Assembly: GCF_026725475.1 (NCBI RefSeq)
Contig: NZ_CP109965.1
Location: forward strand, 2,728,001-2,792,000
Reading direction: 5' to 3'
Length of the DNA: 64,000 bases
Source of the DNA: Catenovulum adriaticum
GTDB lineage: Bacteria > Pseudomonadota > Gammaproteobacteria > Enterobacterales > Alteromonadaceae
Both the position numbers and the translations under genes were made by a program. The notes under the pieces were generated by a model. The model was not told where the DNA came from and ran no database searches. It saw only the letters and a list, made by a program, of their open reading frames with translations. This document shows positions 1-7,883 of this stretch, piece after piece (positions within the stretch are counted from its first letter, which is position 1; the number at the start of each line of letters is the position of its first letter).

Positions 1-530
1 TCTTCCTGGGCGGTAATAATTTGCTCAGAGCGCCGTTTTAGCTTGTCCTCAACGTCTTTTAATCTCTCTTCATATTCTTCACTCACCTTGCTCACTTTTT
101 GGCTTACGTGATCTTCAATTTGAGTCTGAATATCTCTTAACGAACGCCAGCCCATTAATACTAAAACAGATGCCGCTGCGGTAATAATAAAAAATACGTT
201 GTTTACGGTGTCAGCAGTATATCGCAGCGCCCGATCAGATGATTCAAGTTTAGATTGGCTAACCTTTTCAATCATTTCTGAGCGCATTAATAGCTGATCT
301 TGACGCAAGCTTTTAAGTTCATCCAATACATAACGTTCAATAAAAGGGCTATACAAAGGCTCTTTTAAGCTATTCACTTTTTGTTCAGCCTGTTGCATTT
401 GGGTGCTCGTTTGTTCCGCATTGGATTGCTGCCCATTGCTAGTTTGCGACGAACTTACTTGTGCGTCTTGTGCAAAAACGCTTTTTGTCAGAAGCAATAA
501 ACATACAGCAATAGGCAATAACTTTGTCAT
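1..530 (-). CDS. Exported, single-TM coiled-coil protein (3' end outside window)
   Basis: The reading frame starts at the ATG whose complement is at 528-530 and stays open to the window edge, so only the first 176 residues are seen. It begins with a clear signal peptide (MTKLLPIAVCLLLL ... VFA), then a Gln/Ser-rich linker, a segment with many Glu/Lys, one strong membrane helix near residues 110-130 (VFFIITAAASVLVLMGW) and a charged heptad-like coiled coil after it. It lies 16 bp downstream of the symporter gene on the same strand and may be the last gene of the ectoine operon. I do not recognise the family; C-terminal domains beyond the window (for example TPRs) would decide. Confidence 0.75.
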   Translation of the reverse strand, partial: MTKLLPIAVCLLLLTKSVFAQDAQVSSSQTSNGQQSNAEQTSTQMQQAEQKVNSLKEPLYSPFIERYVLDELKSLRQDQLLMRSEMIEKVSQSKLESSDRALRYTADTVNNVFFIITAAASVLVLMGWRSLRDIQTQIEDHVSQKVSKVSEEYEERLKDVEDKLKRRSEQIITAQE

Positions 531-546
531 TCTTTTTCCAGTTTAG

Positions 547-1950
547 TTAAGCAGTTGTAACCTTTTGCATTTTATTTAAGATAGCAAAACAACTAACCCC
601 TAATAAAATACCAATTACACCTTCGTAAATACTATTATGTAAGCCAAAATATCGCCAAATAATGCTGCTCGAAACACTAATTACAACAATTGCAATGGCG
701 CTCCATTGATTTACTCGCCAGCCCAAAATAAACCCAATTAATAAAGGAGCAATCGCACAACCCATAGCTGACCATGAGAATACCACTAAACTAAATACAC
801 TTTGTTTCGCATATAAGGCAATCAGTAAAGTGATTAACGTAATACCAATAGTGGCACTTTTAATTATAGTCGTGTTTTGTATTTTGTTTTTAAAGGCATC
901 TTGAGTAAAAGCGGCAGAGCAACTTAAAATTAACGAATCGGCGGTTGATAAAGTGGCTGCGAAAATCCCAGCTAATATAAGCCCTACGAGCCAACTAGGC
1001 AATAGCTCAAGTGAAATTAAAGGTAATGCTAGTTCTGCATCAAAAGTCGCTGAGTTGTCTAAAATTAGCCGGCTTAACATACCTACGGCTGTTGCCATTA
1101 AATAAAATATCGTAAACCAAACATAATACCAGCCTCGCACAGTCGACATTTTTTGATCTTCGCTCAACGCAATAAAGCGAACCATTACATGAGGTTGACC
1201 TACAACTGAAAAACCAGCAAAAAACCAACCTAGTGTAAATGCGATAACCCCGGACCAGCCAGGAATTAACAAACCTTCCGGTTGCATATTCATAAAGCCA
1301 GGCACTTGTTGCAATTTATCCCAAACAGCGCTCACTCCGCCTTGATCATTAGTTGCAACAATTAACAGTATCGACATAGCGCCAACCATCACAAATGATT
1401 GAGCCGCATCAGTCCAAATTGACGCGCGTATCCCGCCAGCAAAACAATATGCTGCAACCAAAATTGCAACTAATACCACGCCCATCCAAATTGGCCAATC
1501 TAATAAAACATGCAAGGCTTTACTGCCCGCTAAAAATTGTGCGGCGGCGTATGCCATCATAAGCGCTAAAGCAGACCAAGCTAGTAAACGCCTTAAAACG
1601 GGGTGCGATTTACCTTGCCATAAACTCACTAAAGACATCACAGACACTGCATCGTGCTTTTTAGCTTGATACTGGACATGTTTATGAATATAAAAAGAGG
1701 CAATAATATCGCCTACAATCCAACCTAACATTAACCAAATAGCAGCAAAACCTGAGTGATAAGTATAACCAATGACCCCAATAAACATGTAACCACTGTT
1801 ATTAGTTGCAACAGCAGATAAGCCCGTTAACCAAGCTTTTACGCTTCGTCCTGCGAGGTAATAATCATCTTTATTTTTTTGCGCAAATTTTGCGGCGCTT
1901 AACCCAATTAAAGCAAAACAGCTCATAAAAATGATAAAGCTGATTAACAT
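547..1950 (-). CDS. Sodium:solute symporter (SSS family, PutP-like)
   Basis: A 467-residue polytopic membrane protein with about 12-13 hydrophobic segments. Family hallmarks are visible: YLAGRSVKAWLTGLSA in the first quarter and STADSLILSCSAAF around residues 335-350, the region that supplies Na+-site Ser/Thr residues in PutP. SSS proteins import proline, pantothenate, sugars or other solutes with Na+; the substrate here cannot be read from sequence. Its start overlaps the end of the methyltransferase gene by 7 bp and it is the sixth gene in line with ectABC-ask, so uptake of a compatible solute such as proline is a reasonable inference, not a demonstration. Confidence 0.9.
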   Translation of the reverse strand: MLISFIIFMSCFALIGLSAAKFAQKNKDDYYLAGRSVKAWLTGLSAVATNNSGYMFIGVIGYTYHSGFAAIWLMLGWIVGDIIASFYIHKHVQYQAKKHDAVSVMSLVSLWQGKSHPVLRRLLAWSALALMMAYAAAQFLAGSKALHVLLDWPIWMGVVLVAILVAAYCFAGGIRASIWTDAAQSFVMVGAMSILLIVATNDQGGVSAVWDKLQQVPGFMNMQPEGLLIPGWSGVIAFTLGWFFAGFSVVGQPHVMVRFIALSEDQKMSTVRGWYYVWFTIFYLMATAVGMLSRLILDNSATFDAELALPLISLELLPSWLVGLILAGIFAATLSTADSLILSCSAAFTQDAFKNKIQNTTIIKSATIGITLITLLIALYAKQSVFSLVVFSWSAMGCAIAPLLIGFILGWRVNQWSAIAIVVISVSSSIIWRYFGLHNSIYEGVIGILLGVSCFAILNKMQKVTTA

Positions 1951-2630
1951 AATAACTCCTGTACATTGTTTACGCTTAAAATGAACCCATCTAATGCCAT
2001 TGGCTCTGAGATTGAATGTGGATTTACCTCAACATCAATTAAGTTATCACTATCTTGGCTTAGCTTCACAAACGCTTTTCGGCCAATATCAGCTAACAAC
2101 ATAACTGTGTCTGAACGACACGCAACTTGTTCAACTAAGTTTAATAGCTCTACTTTAGTTTGTAGATCATAGCAAATGTCTGACGCGACAATTAAGTCAA
2201 CTTGCTCAAGCAGCTTATCATCAATTTCTTGAATTCTAATATTTTGACTATCGACTTGAGTTTCGTTTCTTTGGGCGAGCATTTGCTGGTAAGGTTGCAC
2301 ATTTTCGTCAAGGTCGCTGGCAATTACATTGGCTTTAAAGTGTTTGCTTAGAAAAACACTTAATGCTCCCCAGCCTGCCCCAATTTCGAGCACATTAAGC
2401 GAGCGCCTTAGCGAGGCTTTCGAGAGAATATCCATTAACAAAAAGTTTGATTGCCAAACTTTTGATCCAAAAAGCTGAGGGGTAAACCCGTCAGCTTTTA
2501 TATCATCCACTAAATCATGATTAGGCTTAACAATATTAATACCGTAAGCCCAAAAATGATCTTTACTACTTTTTAATTGTGTTGTTCTATACTGCCGCTG
2601 GGCTATCAAGCGTAACTCCAGACGTGGCAT
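1944..2630 (-). CDS. Class I SAM-dependent methyltransferase (Methyltransf_16-like)
   Basis: About 228 residues. The SAM-binding motif I is VLEIGAGWGALSVFLS, followed by an acidic loop (VIASDLDE) and a motif IV-like stretch (DLIVASDICYD). The layout resembles protein-lysine methyltransferases of the METTL21/Methyltransf_16 type. I chose the ATG at 2630 over an upstream TTG at 2642; either start lies inside the 3' end of the aspartokinase gene (44-56 bp overlap), and the end overlaps the symporter start, so the three genes are tightly packed and probably co-translated. The substrate is unknown; a role in osmoadaptation is suggested only by position. Confidence 0.8.
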   Translation of the reverse strand: MPRLELRLIAQRQYRTTQLKSSKDHFWAYGINIVKPNHDLVDDIKADGFTPQLFGSKVWQSNFLLMDILSKASLRRSLNVLEIGAGWGALSVFLSKHFKANVIASDLDENVQPYQQMLAQRNETQVDSQNIRIQEIDDKLLEQVDLIVASDICYDLQTKVELLNLVEQVACRSDTVMLLADIGRKAFVKLSQDSDNLIDVEVNPHSISEPMALDGFILSVNNVQELLC

Positions 2631-4047
2631 TATCAGATTCAACTAAGTGTTTATGCAACGCAACTATAGCTGTATCAAAGTGTTTTTCATCTAATACAAA
2701 CTGAATATCAACTTGACGCATAGATTGATGCAATGCTTGAATACTAATGCCTTTTTCAGCAATAGCGGCTACTGCCCGAGCTAACATACCAGCTTCTTGC
2801 ATATCACTACCAATGGCTGAAACAATACAAACTTTACGAACATTCACTTCTGCTTCTGAGAAAGTTTTTTCTAGTAAATTTTGTAATCGATTCGCTTTTT
2901 TCAGGTTGCAGCTAATGTAATGCGTAATACTGTTAGCAGTTACATCTTTACTCACCATTTGCATTTTTAAGTCTTTGATAAGCGCTAACGTTTGGCGGTC
3001 AAATGTATCTACTTGGCCCATCATATCTTGATCGAATAACTCAAATGCATAGATTTTTTCGCGGCCCGCAATAATTTCCACTTTTGGCTCATCACTTACG
3101 TAAGTTGACGTAATTAATGTGCCTTTGTGCTCAGGCTCAAACGTATTTTTAACTCGTAATGGAATTTCAGATTGGCGTAAACCTTTTGCCGCTCTTGGAT
3201 GAATCGCTTCCATCCCTAAATTCGCAAGCTGATCAGCCACATCGTAGTTAGTTAAGCCAATTGTCACTACTTTTTCTAAGCCCACTAATTTAGGATCCGC
3301 GCTGCTTAAATGATATTCTTTATGAATAACGGCTTCTCTAGCTTTAGTTAATACGGCAATTCGACTGAATGTCATTTCACTATAACCACGGTCAAACGTA
3401 GCCATTAAGCCTTTTTCACTGTGACAATAACCTGTTGCAATAGGCAAGCATTTAGATAAATCAAGCGACCAGAATTTTTCTTTGATCAACTCATCCATAT
3501 CTACTGCTTTATCAACATCCCAACCTGACAAGTCAACAAAGACAGCGTTAATGCCTTCTTTTTGTAATAAGTGAGCTAGGTTGTAAGCGCTATGCGCTTC
3601 ACCAATACTAGCTAACATTTCACGCACTTTAAGTAAGTGATCATCAAGCTCAAAGTGACCGTGCTGACATAAGCTATTTAAATCGGCTAAGCAGCGCTCT
3701 GCATCCGCTAAGCGTCGCAAAATAAATTTATCTGCTTTTTCTTTTAATTTACCTTCACCAAATAAATCTAGATTGATTTCTAACATTTTGTCGCGAACTT
3801 GATTAAAAGCTTCAATCCAAGTTTGATCTTCTTCTGCTAGCGCAAATCGACCATAAATGCCTGGCTCACCTGTTTTTTTATGCTCAAGCAATAAGTTAGT
3901 TAAACCGCCATAAGCTGAAACAACAAAAACACGTTGATATGGATTTTTAAGTAACTTATTAAGCATAATATTATCCCGAACGGCAGGATAATTGCTCATC
4001 GACGTACCGCCGATTTTTTCTACTGTATGATTATTTGAATGATTCAT
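2587..4047 (-). CDS. ask: Aspartate kinase, ectoine-type (Ask_ect)
   Basis: A 486-residue aspartokinase that phosphorylates L-aspartate, the first step towards aspartate semialdehyde, the precursor of ectoine. The N-terminal nucleotide-binding motif reads VEKIGGTSMSN in place of the more usual KFGGTS, as in the ectoine-linked branch. The C-terminal third holds ACT-like regulatory segments (VCIVSAIGSDMQEAGMLARA and a following SIQALHQS stretch). It follows ectC after about 100 bp on the same strand. Ectoine-type aspartokinases are known to escape the feedback control of the biosynthetic isozymes, which fits a dedicated supply role here. Confidence 0.95.
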   Translation of the reverse strand: MNHSNNHTVEKIGGTSMSNYPAVRDNIMLNKLLKNPYQRVFVVSAYGGLTNLLLEHKKTGEPGIYGRFALAEEDQTWIEAFNQVRDKMLEINLDLFGEGKLKEKADKFILRRLADAERCLADLNSLCQHGHFELDDHLLKVREMLASIGEAHSAYNLAHLLQKEGINAVFVDLSGWDVDKAVDMDELIKEKFWSLDLSKCLPIATGYCHSEKGLMATFDRGYSEMTFSRIAVLTKAREAVIHKEYHLSSADPKLVGLEKVVTIGLTNYDVADQLANLGMEAIHPRAAKGLRQSEIPLRVKNTFEPEHKGTLITSTYVSDEPKVEIIAGREKIYAFELFDQDMMGQVDTFDRQTLALIKDLKMQMVSKDVTANSITHYISCNLKKANRLQNLLEKTFSEAEVNVRKVCIVSAIGSDMQEAGMLARAVAAIAEKGISIQALHQSMRQVDIQFVLDEKHFDTAIVALHKHLVESDNATSGVTLDSPAAV

Positions 4048-4143
4048 AATATAAATTCAATTTAAATTGGTTAGATACTGTTAAAATAACAGCAAGAAGT
4101 AGCAGGCGAGCTATATAAAGCAGGCCTGCTTTTTATGAATAGA

Positions 4144-4545
4144 TTATTTACCGCTGACTTCATCTGCGTCAAGTGGATATGCACCAGAAGCATCGTGTAC
4201 TTCTTTACCATTAAGCGGTGGGTTAAACACACAGGCCATTTTCATCTCTTGAGTAGCACGTAAAATATGTTTGTCGTGCTTATCAAGTAAATAAATAACA
4301 CCTGGGGTAATTTCGTGAATTTCACCAGTTGCTAAATCTTCAATTGAACCTTCACCTGATACACAATAAACAGACTCTAAATGGTTTTGGTAATGCAATG
4401 GTAACTCAGCACCACGGAAAATGGTCGTAATATGGAATGAAAAACCCATGTTGTCACTTTTCAAACATAAGCGAGTGCTGTCCCAACCTTCACTTACAAT
4501 TTTACGATCTGTTTTTTCTGCATCTTGTAATTTTCTAACAATCAT
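4144..4545 (-). CDS. ectC: L-ectoine synthase
   Basis: A 133-residue cupin protein that cyclises N-gamma-acetyl-diaminobutyrate to ectoine, the last step of the pathway. The sequence starts MIVRKLQDAE and shows the cupin core: LHYQNHLESVYCVSGEG, then a second strand set with IYLLDKHDKHILRA. The Glu of HLESVYC and the Tyr and His of IYLLDKHDKH match the metal-ligand positions known for EctC. Length is normal for the family (about 130). It sits 11 bp after ectB with an upstream TTACACC-type spacing, in the usual A-B-C order. Confidence 0.97.
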   Translation of the reverse strand: MIVRKLQDAEKTDRKIVSEGWDSTRLCLKSDNMGFSFHITTIFRGAELPLHYQNHLESVYCVSGEGSIEDLATGEIHEITPGVIYLLDKHDKHILRATQEMKMACVFNPPLNGKEVHDASGAYPLDADEVSGK

Positions 4546-4556
4546 TTATTTACACC

Positions 4557-5828
4557 TTAACTTGCTAATTTTAATTCTGTATTAAACTCGGCTGAAATAG
4601 CAGACAATAAAATGTCTAAGCCTTGTTTTAAATCCGTTTTGCTAATCGTCAATGGACAAAAGCACTTAACAATTTGCCCTTGATTGCCGGCAGTTTCAAT
4701 CACTAAATTATTTTTGAAAGCTTTTGCCGTGATTCTATCCGCAATTTCTCCATTTCTAAATTCAATCCCTTGCATCATGCCTCGCCCTTTAACACGAGCA
4801 TGAGTTACGCCAAGTTCGTCTGCAACGGTTTGAAAGTATTCACGAACAATACTTGCTTTCTCAGCAATTTCTTTTTCAAACTGAGTGTCAGACCAATATT
4901 CTTTCAGCGCAGTTGCCGCAGTAATAAACGCATGATTATTACCACGAAACGTTCCATTATGTTCACCCGGCGCCCATTCATCAAGCTCAGGTTTAAGCAA
5001 TACTATTGCTAAAGGTAGACCAAAACCACTTAGTGATTTTGATAATGTAATAATATCTGGCTGAATGCCTGATTCTTCAAAACTAAAGAAGGTACCGGTT
5101 CGGCCACAACCCGCTTGAATGTCATCAACAATCAACAAAGCGCCATGTTTTTTAGCTAAGGCTTGCAAACCTTGCAACCATTCATTGGTGGCTACGTTTA
5201 AGCCGCCTTCACCTTGTACGGTTTCAACAATAAATGCAGCTGGAGCGTCAACACCGCTAGATGGATCTGATAATTGCTTATCAATCATTTTTATTGTGTC
5301 TGCATTGTAACCATAATAACCACAATACGGCATTCGAGTAACACCCGATAATGGAATGCTTGCACCGCCTCTGTGATGCTGATTACCGGTTGCTGCAACA
5401 GCGCCTAATGTTACCCCATGAAACCCATTGGTAAATGAAATAATATTAGTTCTTCCTGTCACTTTACGCGCTAATTTTAATGCAGCTTCAACCGCATTAG
5501 CCCCTGTAGGACCTGTAAATTGAGCTTTATAGCTTAGTGATCTTGGCTTTAAAATAACTGACTGTAATGTAGATAAAAATTCTGCTTTAGCTTGGGTATG
5601 CATATCTAAACCGTGCGTAACCCCGTCTTCCATTATATAGTCAACCAACGCTTTTTTTAATTCTGGATGATTATGACCATAATTTAAAGAGCCAGCGCCC
5701 GCTAAAAAGTCTAAATATTGCTCGCCTGTATCAGTATATAAATGCGCACCTTGTGCTCGGTTAAAAGTAACCGGAAAAGAGTTAGCATAACACTGAACGT
5801 TAGATTCCATTTCCGTAAAAATACTCAT
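4557..5828 (-). CDS. ectB: Diaminobutyrate--2-oxoglutarate transaminase
   Basis: A 423-residue PLP-dependent class III aminotransferase that converts aspartate semialdehyde to L-2,4-diaminobutyrate, the first committed step to ectoine. Visible hallmarks: FTGPTGANAVEAALKLAR (cofactor phosphate loop), LIVDDIQAGCGRTG (Asp near the PLP ring) and ITLSKSLSGFGLPLA with the Schiff-base Lys. Length and start (MSIFTEMESNVQCYAN) are standard for EctB, and GGACTATC before the ATG serves as ribosome binding site. It lies between ectA and ectC with short gaps. Confidence 0.97.
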   Translation of the reverse strand: MSIFTEMESNVQCYANSFPVTFNRAQGAHLYTDTGEQYLDFLAGAGSLNYGHNHPELKKALVDYIMEDGVTHGLDMHTQAKAEFLSTLQSVILKPRSLSYKAQFTGPTGANAVEAALKLARKVTGRTNIISFTNGFHGVTLGAVAATGNQHHRGGASIPLSGVTRMPYCGYYGYNADTIKMIDKQLSDPSSGVDAPAAFIVETVQGEGGLNVATNEWLQGLQALAKKHGALLIVDDIQAGCGRTGTFFSFEESGIQPDIITLSKSLSGFGLPLAIVLLKPELDEWAPGEHNGTFRGNNHAFITAATALKEYWSDTQFEKEIAEKASIVREYFQTVADELGVTHARVKGRGMMQGIEFRNGEIADRITAKAFKNNLVIETAGNQGQIVKCFCPLTISKTDLKQGLDILLSAISAEFNTELKLAS

Positions 5829-5854
5829 GATAGTCCTCTTATTTAATGGTTTTG

Positions 5855-6412
5855 TTACAGTTTATTCGCTGAAAACGGGCCAATATGAAACAAAAACTCA
5901 TCGTCATGCTTCCCACCAAAGTGAACTTCTTTTGAAAACATAACAGATTCAACACATTCAGTATTTAAGTTTTCTGCTAATTTTTTAAACACTCGACGTG
6001 ACGCTGAATTATCAGCTGTAATAGTCGTATCAATAAAACGAACATGGCTACATTGCGGCTGCGACAATAAAAATGTCAACATTCGCTGAGACAATGCACA
6101 ACCACGCGCTTTCTCAGATACTGCCATTTGCCAAACAAATAAATTATCTGTTTGCTTAGGTTCTAAATAAGCAGAAACCCAACCTACAATCTCGCCATCT
6201 AGTTCGGCAACGACACAGGTGTCAGAAAAATGAGAGCATTGCAGTAAGTTGCAATAAACTGAATTAGTATCTAAAGGCGGACATGCCTCTATGAGTTGGT
6301 TAATCGCGTAGCCATCAGATGACTGCGGATGTCTAAAACTGATTTGATCACTTTTTTGAGTTGTTGATGAATCAACTTTTGATTTACTTGTATTCAAAAT
6401 GAGCTCACCCAT
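5855..6412 (-). CDS. ectA: L-2,4-diaminobutyrate gamma-N-acetyltransferase
   Basis: A 185-residue GNAT-fold protein that acetylates diaminobutyrate with acetyl-CoA. The GNAT core is clear: VVAELDGEIVGWVSAYL, then VWQMAVSEKARGCALSQRML (acetyl-CoA pyrophosphate loop) and TTITADNSASRRVFKKLA. The first 30 residues are a polar, poorly conserved leader, so a later start is possible, but no better ATG precedes the fold. The ribosome binding site is weak (GAAATTAA). It is the first gene of the ectoine operon; its promoter and operators lie just upstream, between this gene and the divergent CheW-like gene. Confidence 0.95.
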   Translation of the reverse strand: MGELILNTSKSKVDSSTTQKSDQISFRHPQSSDGYAINQLIEACPPLDTNSVYCNLLQCSHFSDTCVVAELDGEIVGWVSAYLEPKQTDNLFVWQMAVSEKARGCALSQRMLTFLLSQPQCSHVRFIDTTITADNSASRRVFKKLAENLNTECVESVMFSKEVHFGGKHDDEFLFHIGPFSANKL

Positions 6413-6423
6413 TTAATTTCGTG

Positions 6424-6442
6424 CATCAAAATTATTTTGATG
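6424..6442. promoter_or_regulatory. Perfect 19-bp palindrome in the ectA leader
   Basis: CATCAAAAT-T-ATTTTGATG is an exact inverted repeat. Relative to the predicted ectA promoter it falls at about +6 to +24, ending 11 bp before the ectA start codon. It could be an operator for a dimeric regulator of the MarR type, or an mRNA hairpin just ahead of a weak ribosome binding site. The palindrome is seen directly; its function is inferred. Confidence 0.6.
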
Positions 6443-6464
6443 TCTAAACAATTATTTATATAGT
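6437..6464 (+). promoter_or_regulatory. Candidate promoter for the CheW-like gene and the MarR regulator
   Basis: TTGATG (6437-6442), a 16-bp gap, then TATAGT (6459-6464) point towards the CheW-like gene. The -10 element overlaps the EctR-like operator, so the regulator could control its own transcription. The match is moderate and there are other AT-rich alternatives nearby. Confidence 0.4.
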
Positions 6465-6483
6465 ACACTAAACATTATGTAAA
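6455..6483 (-). promoter_or_regulatory. Predicted sigma-70 promoter of the ectoine operon
   Basis: On the minus strand TTTACA (6478-6483) is followed after exactly 17 bp by TATAAA (6455-6460), with ectA starting about 43 bp further down. The element order and spacing are near consensus, and the EctR-like operator fills the spacer and part of the -10 box. Confidence 0.65.
6457..6474. promoter_or_regulatory. EctR/CosR-type operator overlapping the ectA -10 box
   Basis: Read on the minus strand the site is TGTTTAGT-GT-ACTATATA: two 8-bp half-sites split by 2 bp. As I recall it, the footprinted EctR1 operator of Methylomicrobium alcaliphilum is TATTTAGT-GT-ACTATATA, which differs only in the second base. 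The site covers the promoter spacer and -10 region, the place expected for a repressor, and a MarR-family gene of the EctR/CosR type lies about 500 bp away. Confidence 0.65.
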
Positions 6484-6511
6484 TTTCCAGTTTATTATTT
6501 TTGATGGTTTT

Positions 6512-6976
6512 ATGACAAACAAATGGGTTTCTTTTTTTATTGCCAATGAAAAGTTTTGCGCCAACATCTCTGATATAAAGGAGGTTTTGCCGTATCAACA
6601 AGCTAATCCATTCCCAGGTTCAGATGAAAACACTGAGGGTATATTAAGCATAAGAGGCGAAGTAATAACGGTTTTAGACGGCAATAAAATATTTAGTTGT
6701 GAAAACATTTATGCTAAAAATAACATTATTGTAATTGAAGACCAGTCAAATACATTAATAGGTATTAGCATCAATGGAATTGATGAAATTATCGAATTTG
6801 AAACAGTCGATATAGAAAAAACAAGTGAACAACAAAATTCACTAGTGCTCGGGACAATTCATTCTAATGGTCAGTTATATGTGGTAGCCGATCTTGCCAG
6901 CTTACTTGCTGAGCAACAGGGAACCTCAGAAGACGAACAACAAGTAGTGGTCTCAAATGGCCAAAAAGGGCTATAA
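6512..6976 (+). CDS. Stand-alone CheW-like domain protein
   Basis: A 154-residue soluble protein made of a single CheW-like beta-barrel domain: WVSFFIANEKFCANISDIKE opens it, GILSIRGEVITVLD and NNIIVIEDQSNTLIGISING follow, and YVVADLASLLA closes it. CheW proteins link chemoreceptors to the CheA kinase. No receptor, cheA or other chemotaxis gene is near; instead its stop codon overlaps the start of the ectoine-type MarR regulator by one base (TAATG), so the two proteins are made together. Whether it feeds a chemotaxis array or does another scaffolding job cannot be told from the sequence. Confidence 0.85.
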   Translation: MTNKWVSFFIANEKFCANISDIKEVLPYQQANPFPGSDENTEGILSIRGEVITVLDGNKIFSCENIYAKNNIIVIEDQSNTLIGISINGIDEIIEFETVDIEKTSEQQNSLVLGTIHSNGQLYVVADLASLLAEQQGTSEDEQQVVVSNGQKGL

Positions 6977-7536
6977 TGGCATTTATACCTAACTCTCAAC
7001 TGGACTTAACTTTGGCCGCAATAGAACCAATTGAAGAAGTGCTTATTACCTTACGCAGGTTAATCAGAGCAACTGACTTACATTCAAAACAACTCGTAAA
7101 AACAGCTGGTATTACAGCACCTCAATTACTTTTGCTGCGGGCCATTAACGATCAGGGTGAAGTCACGATCGGCGAAATCGCAAACGAAGTGAGTTTAAGT
7201 CAGGCAACTGTGACCACAATTTTGGACCGGCTTGAAAAACGCGAGTTACTCTACCGAGTTCGATCTAATAGAGACAAACGTAAAGTTCACGCCTATTTAA
7301 CGGAGGCCGGACAAGAGTTACTCCAAAATGCACCGCTTCCTTTGCAAGAGCATTTTATCCGCCACTTTAAAGATTTAAAAGATTGGGAACAAACCATGAT
7401 TTTATCGTCGCTGCAGCGCGTAGTGCAAATGATGGATGCACAGCATTTAGATGCAGCCCCAATGTTAGCGGTTGGTGATTTAGACAAATACACGGCTGAT
7501 AAATATCCAAATTCAGCTAATGTCACTAAAAAATAA
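6976..7536 (+). CDS. cosR: MarR-family regulator of ectoine genes (EctR/CosR type)
   Basis: A 186-residue winged-helix repressor-type protein. The MarR core is ITAPQLLLLRAI, VTIGEIANEVSLSQATVTTI (recognition helix), then the wing LYRVRSNRDKRKVHAYLTEAG. Long N- and C-terminal helices for dimerisation flank it. CosR of Vibrio and EctR of halophilic methylotrophs belong to this branch and repress ectABC at low salt. Here the gene lies just beyond the divergent ectoine promoter, which carries a matching operator. The symbol is an assignment by similarity and context; no other osmolyte target can be seen. Translational coupling with the CheW-like gene is unusual. Confidence 0.8.
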   Translation: MAFIPNSQLDLTLAAIEPIEEVLITLRRLIRATDLHSKQLVKTAGITAPQLLLLRAINDQGEVTIGEIANEVSLSQATVTTILDRLEKRELLYRVRSNRDKRKVHAYLTEAGQELLQNAPLPLQEHFIRHFKDLKDWEQTMILSSLQRVVQMMDAQHLDAAPMLAVGDLDKYTADKYPNSANVTKK

Positions 7537-7883
7537 AATAGCTAAAGCGCGTTTATTTTTGTTTATCAGCTATCGCTGAAATAAAAAAATCGCCTACTTC
7601 GTAAAATAATACAAAGATTTATATTTCATACACAATCTCCAAAATTATTTTTCACAAAAAATAGTCAATATAGGCTAAATTAATATCGGATTAATCGGCA
7701 AGCGATTGTTATTTGTCGAGCAATCTTTTATCTTGTAGCTATCACTCTAAGCTGTATTATTTTGCGTTTTTAGCTGCTTTATGTCTAAAACATAATCAAT
7801 AGCAAATAACGATAATGAGATAGCTTTGAATCGATATCCAATTAACTGGGTATTGTCAGTTTAACCATCCTATGGAGAATACA
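7537..7883. other. Intergenic stretch between the MarR regulator and mdh
   Basis: This AT-rich 347-bp stretch holds a weak hairpin (TCAGC-TATC-GCTGA at 7566-7579) and the mdh ribosome binding site (GGAG at 7874-7877). I found no convincing promoter pair, RNA gene or open frame in it. Confidence 0.6.
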
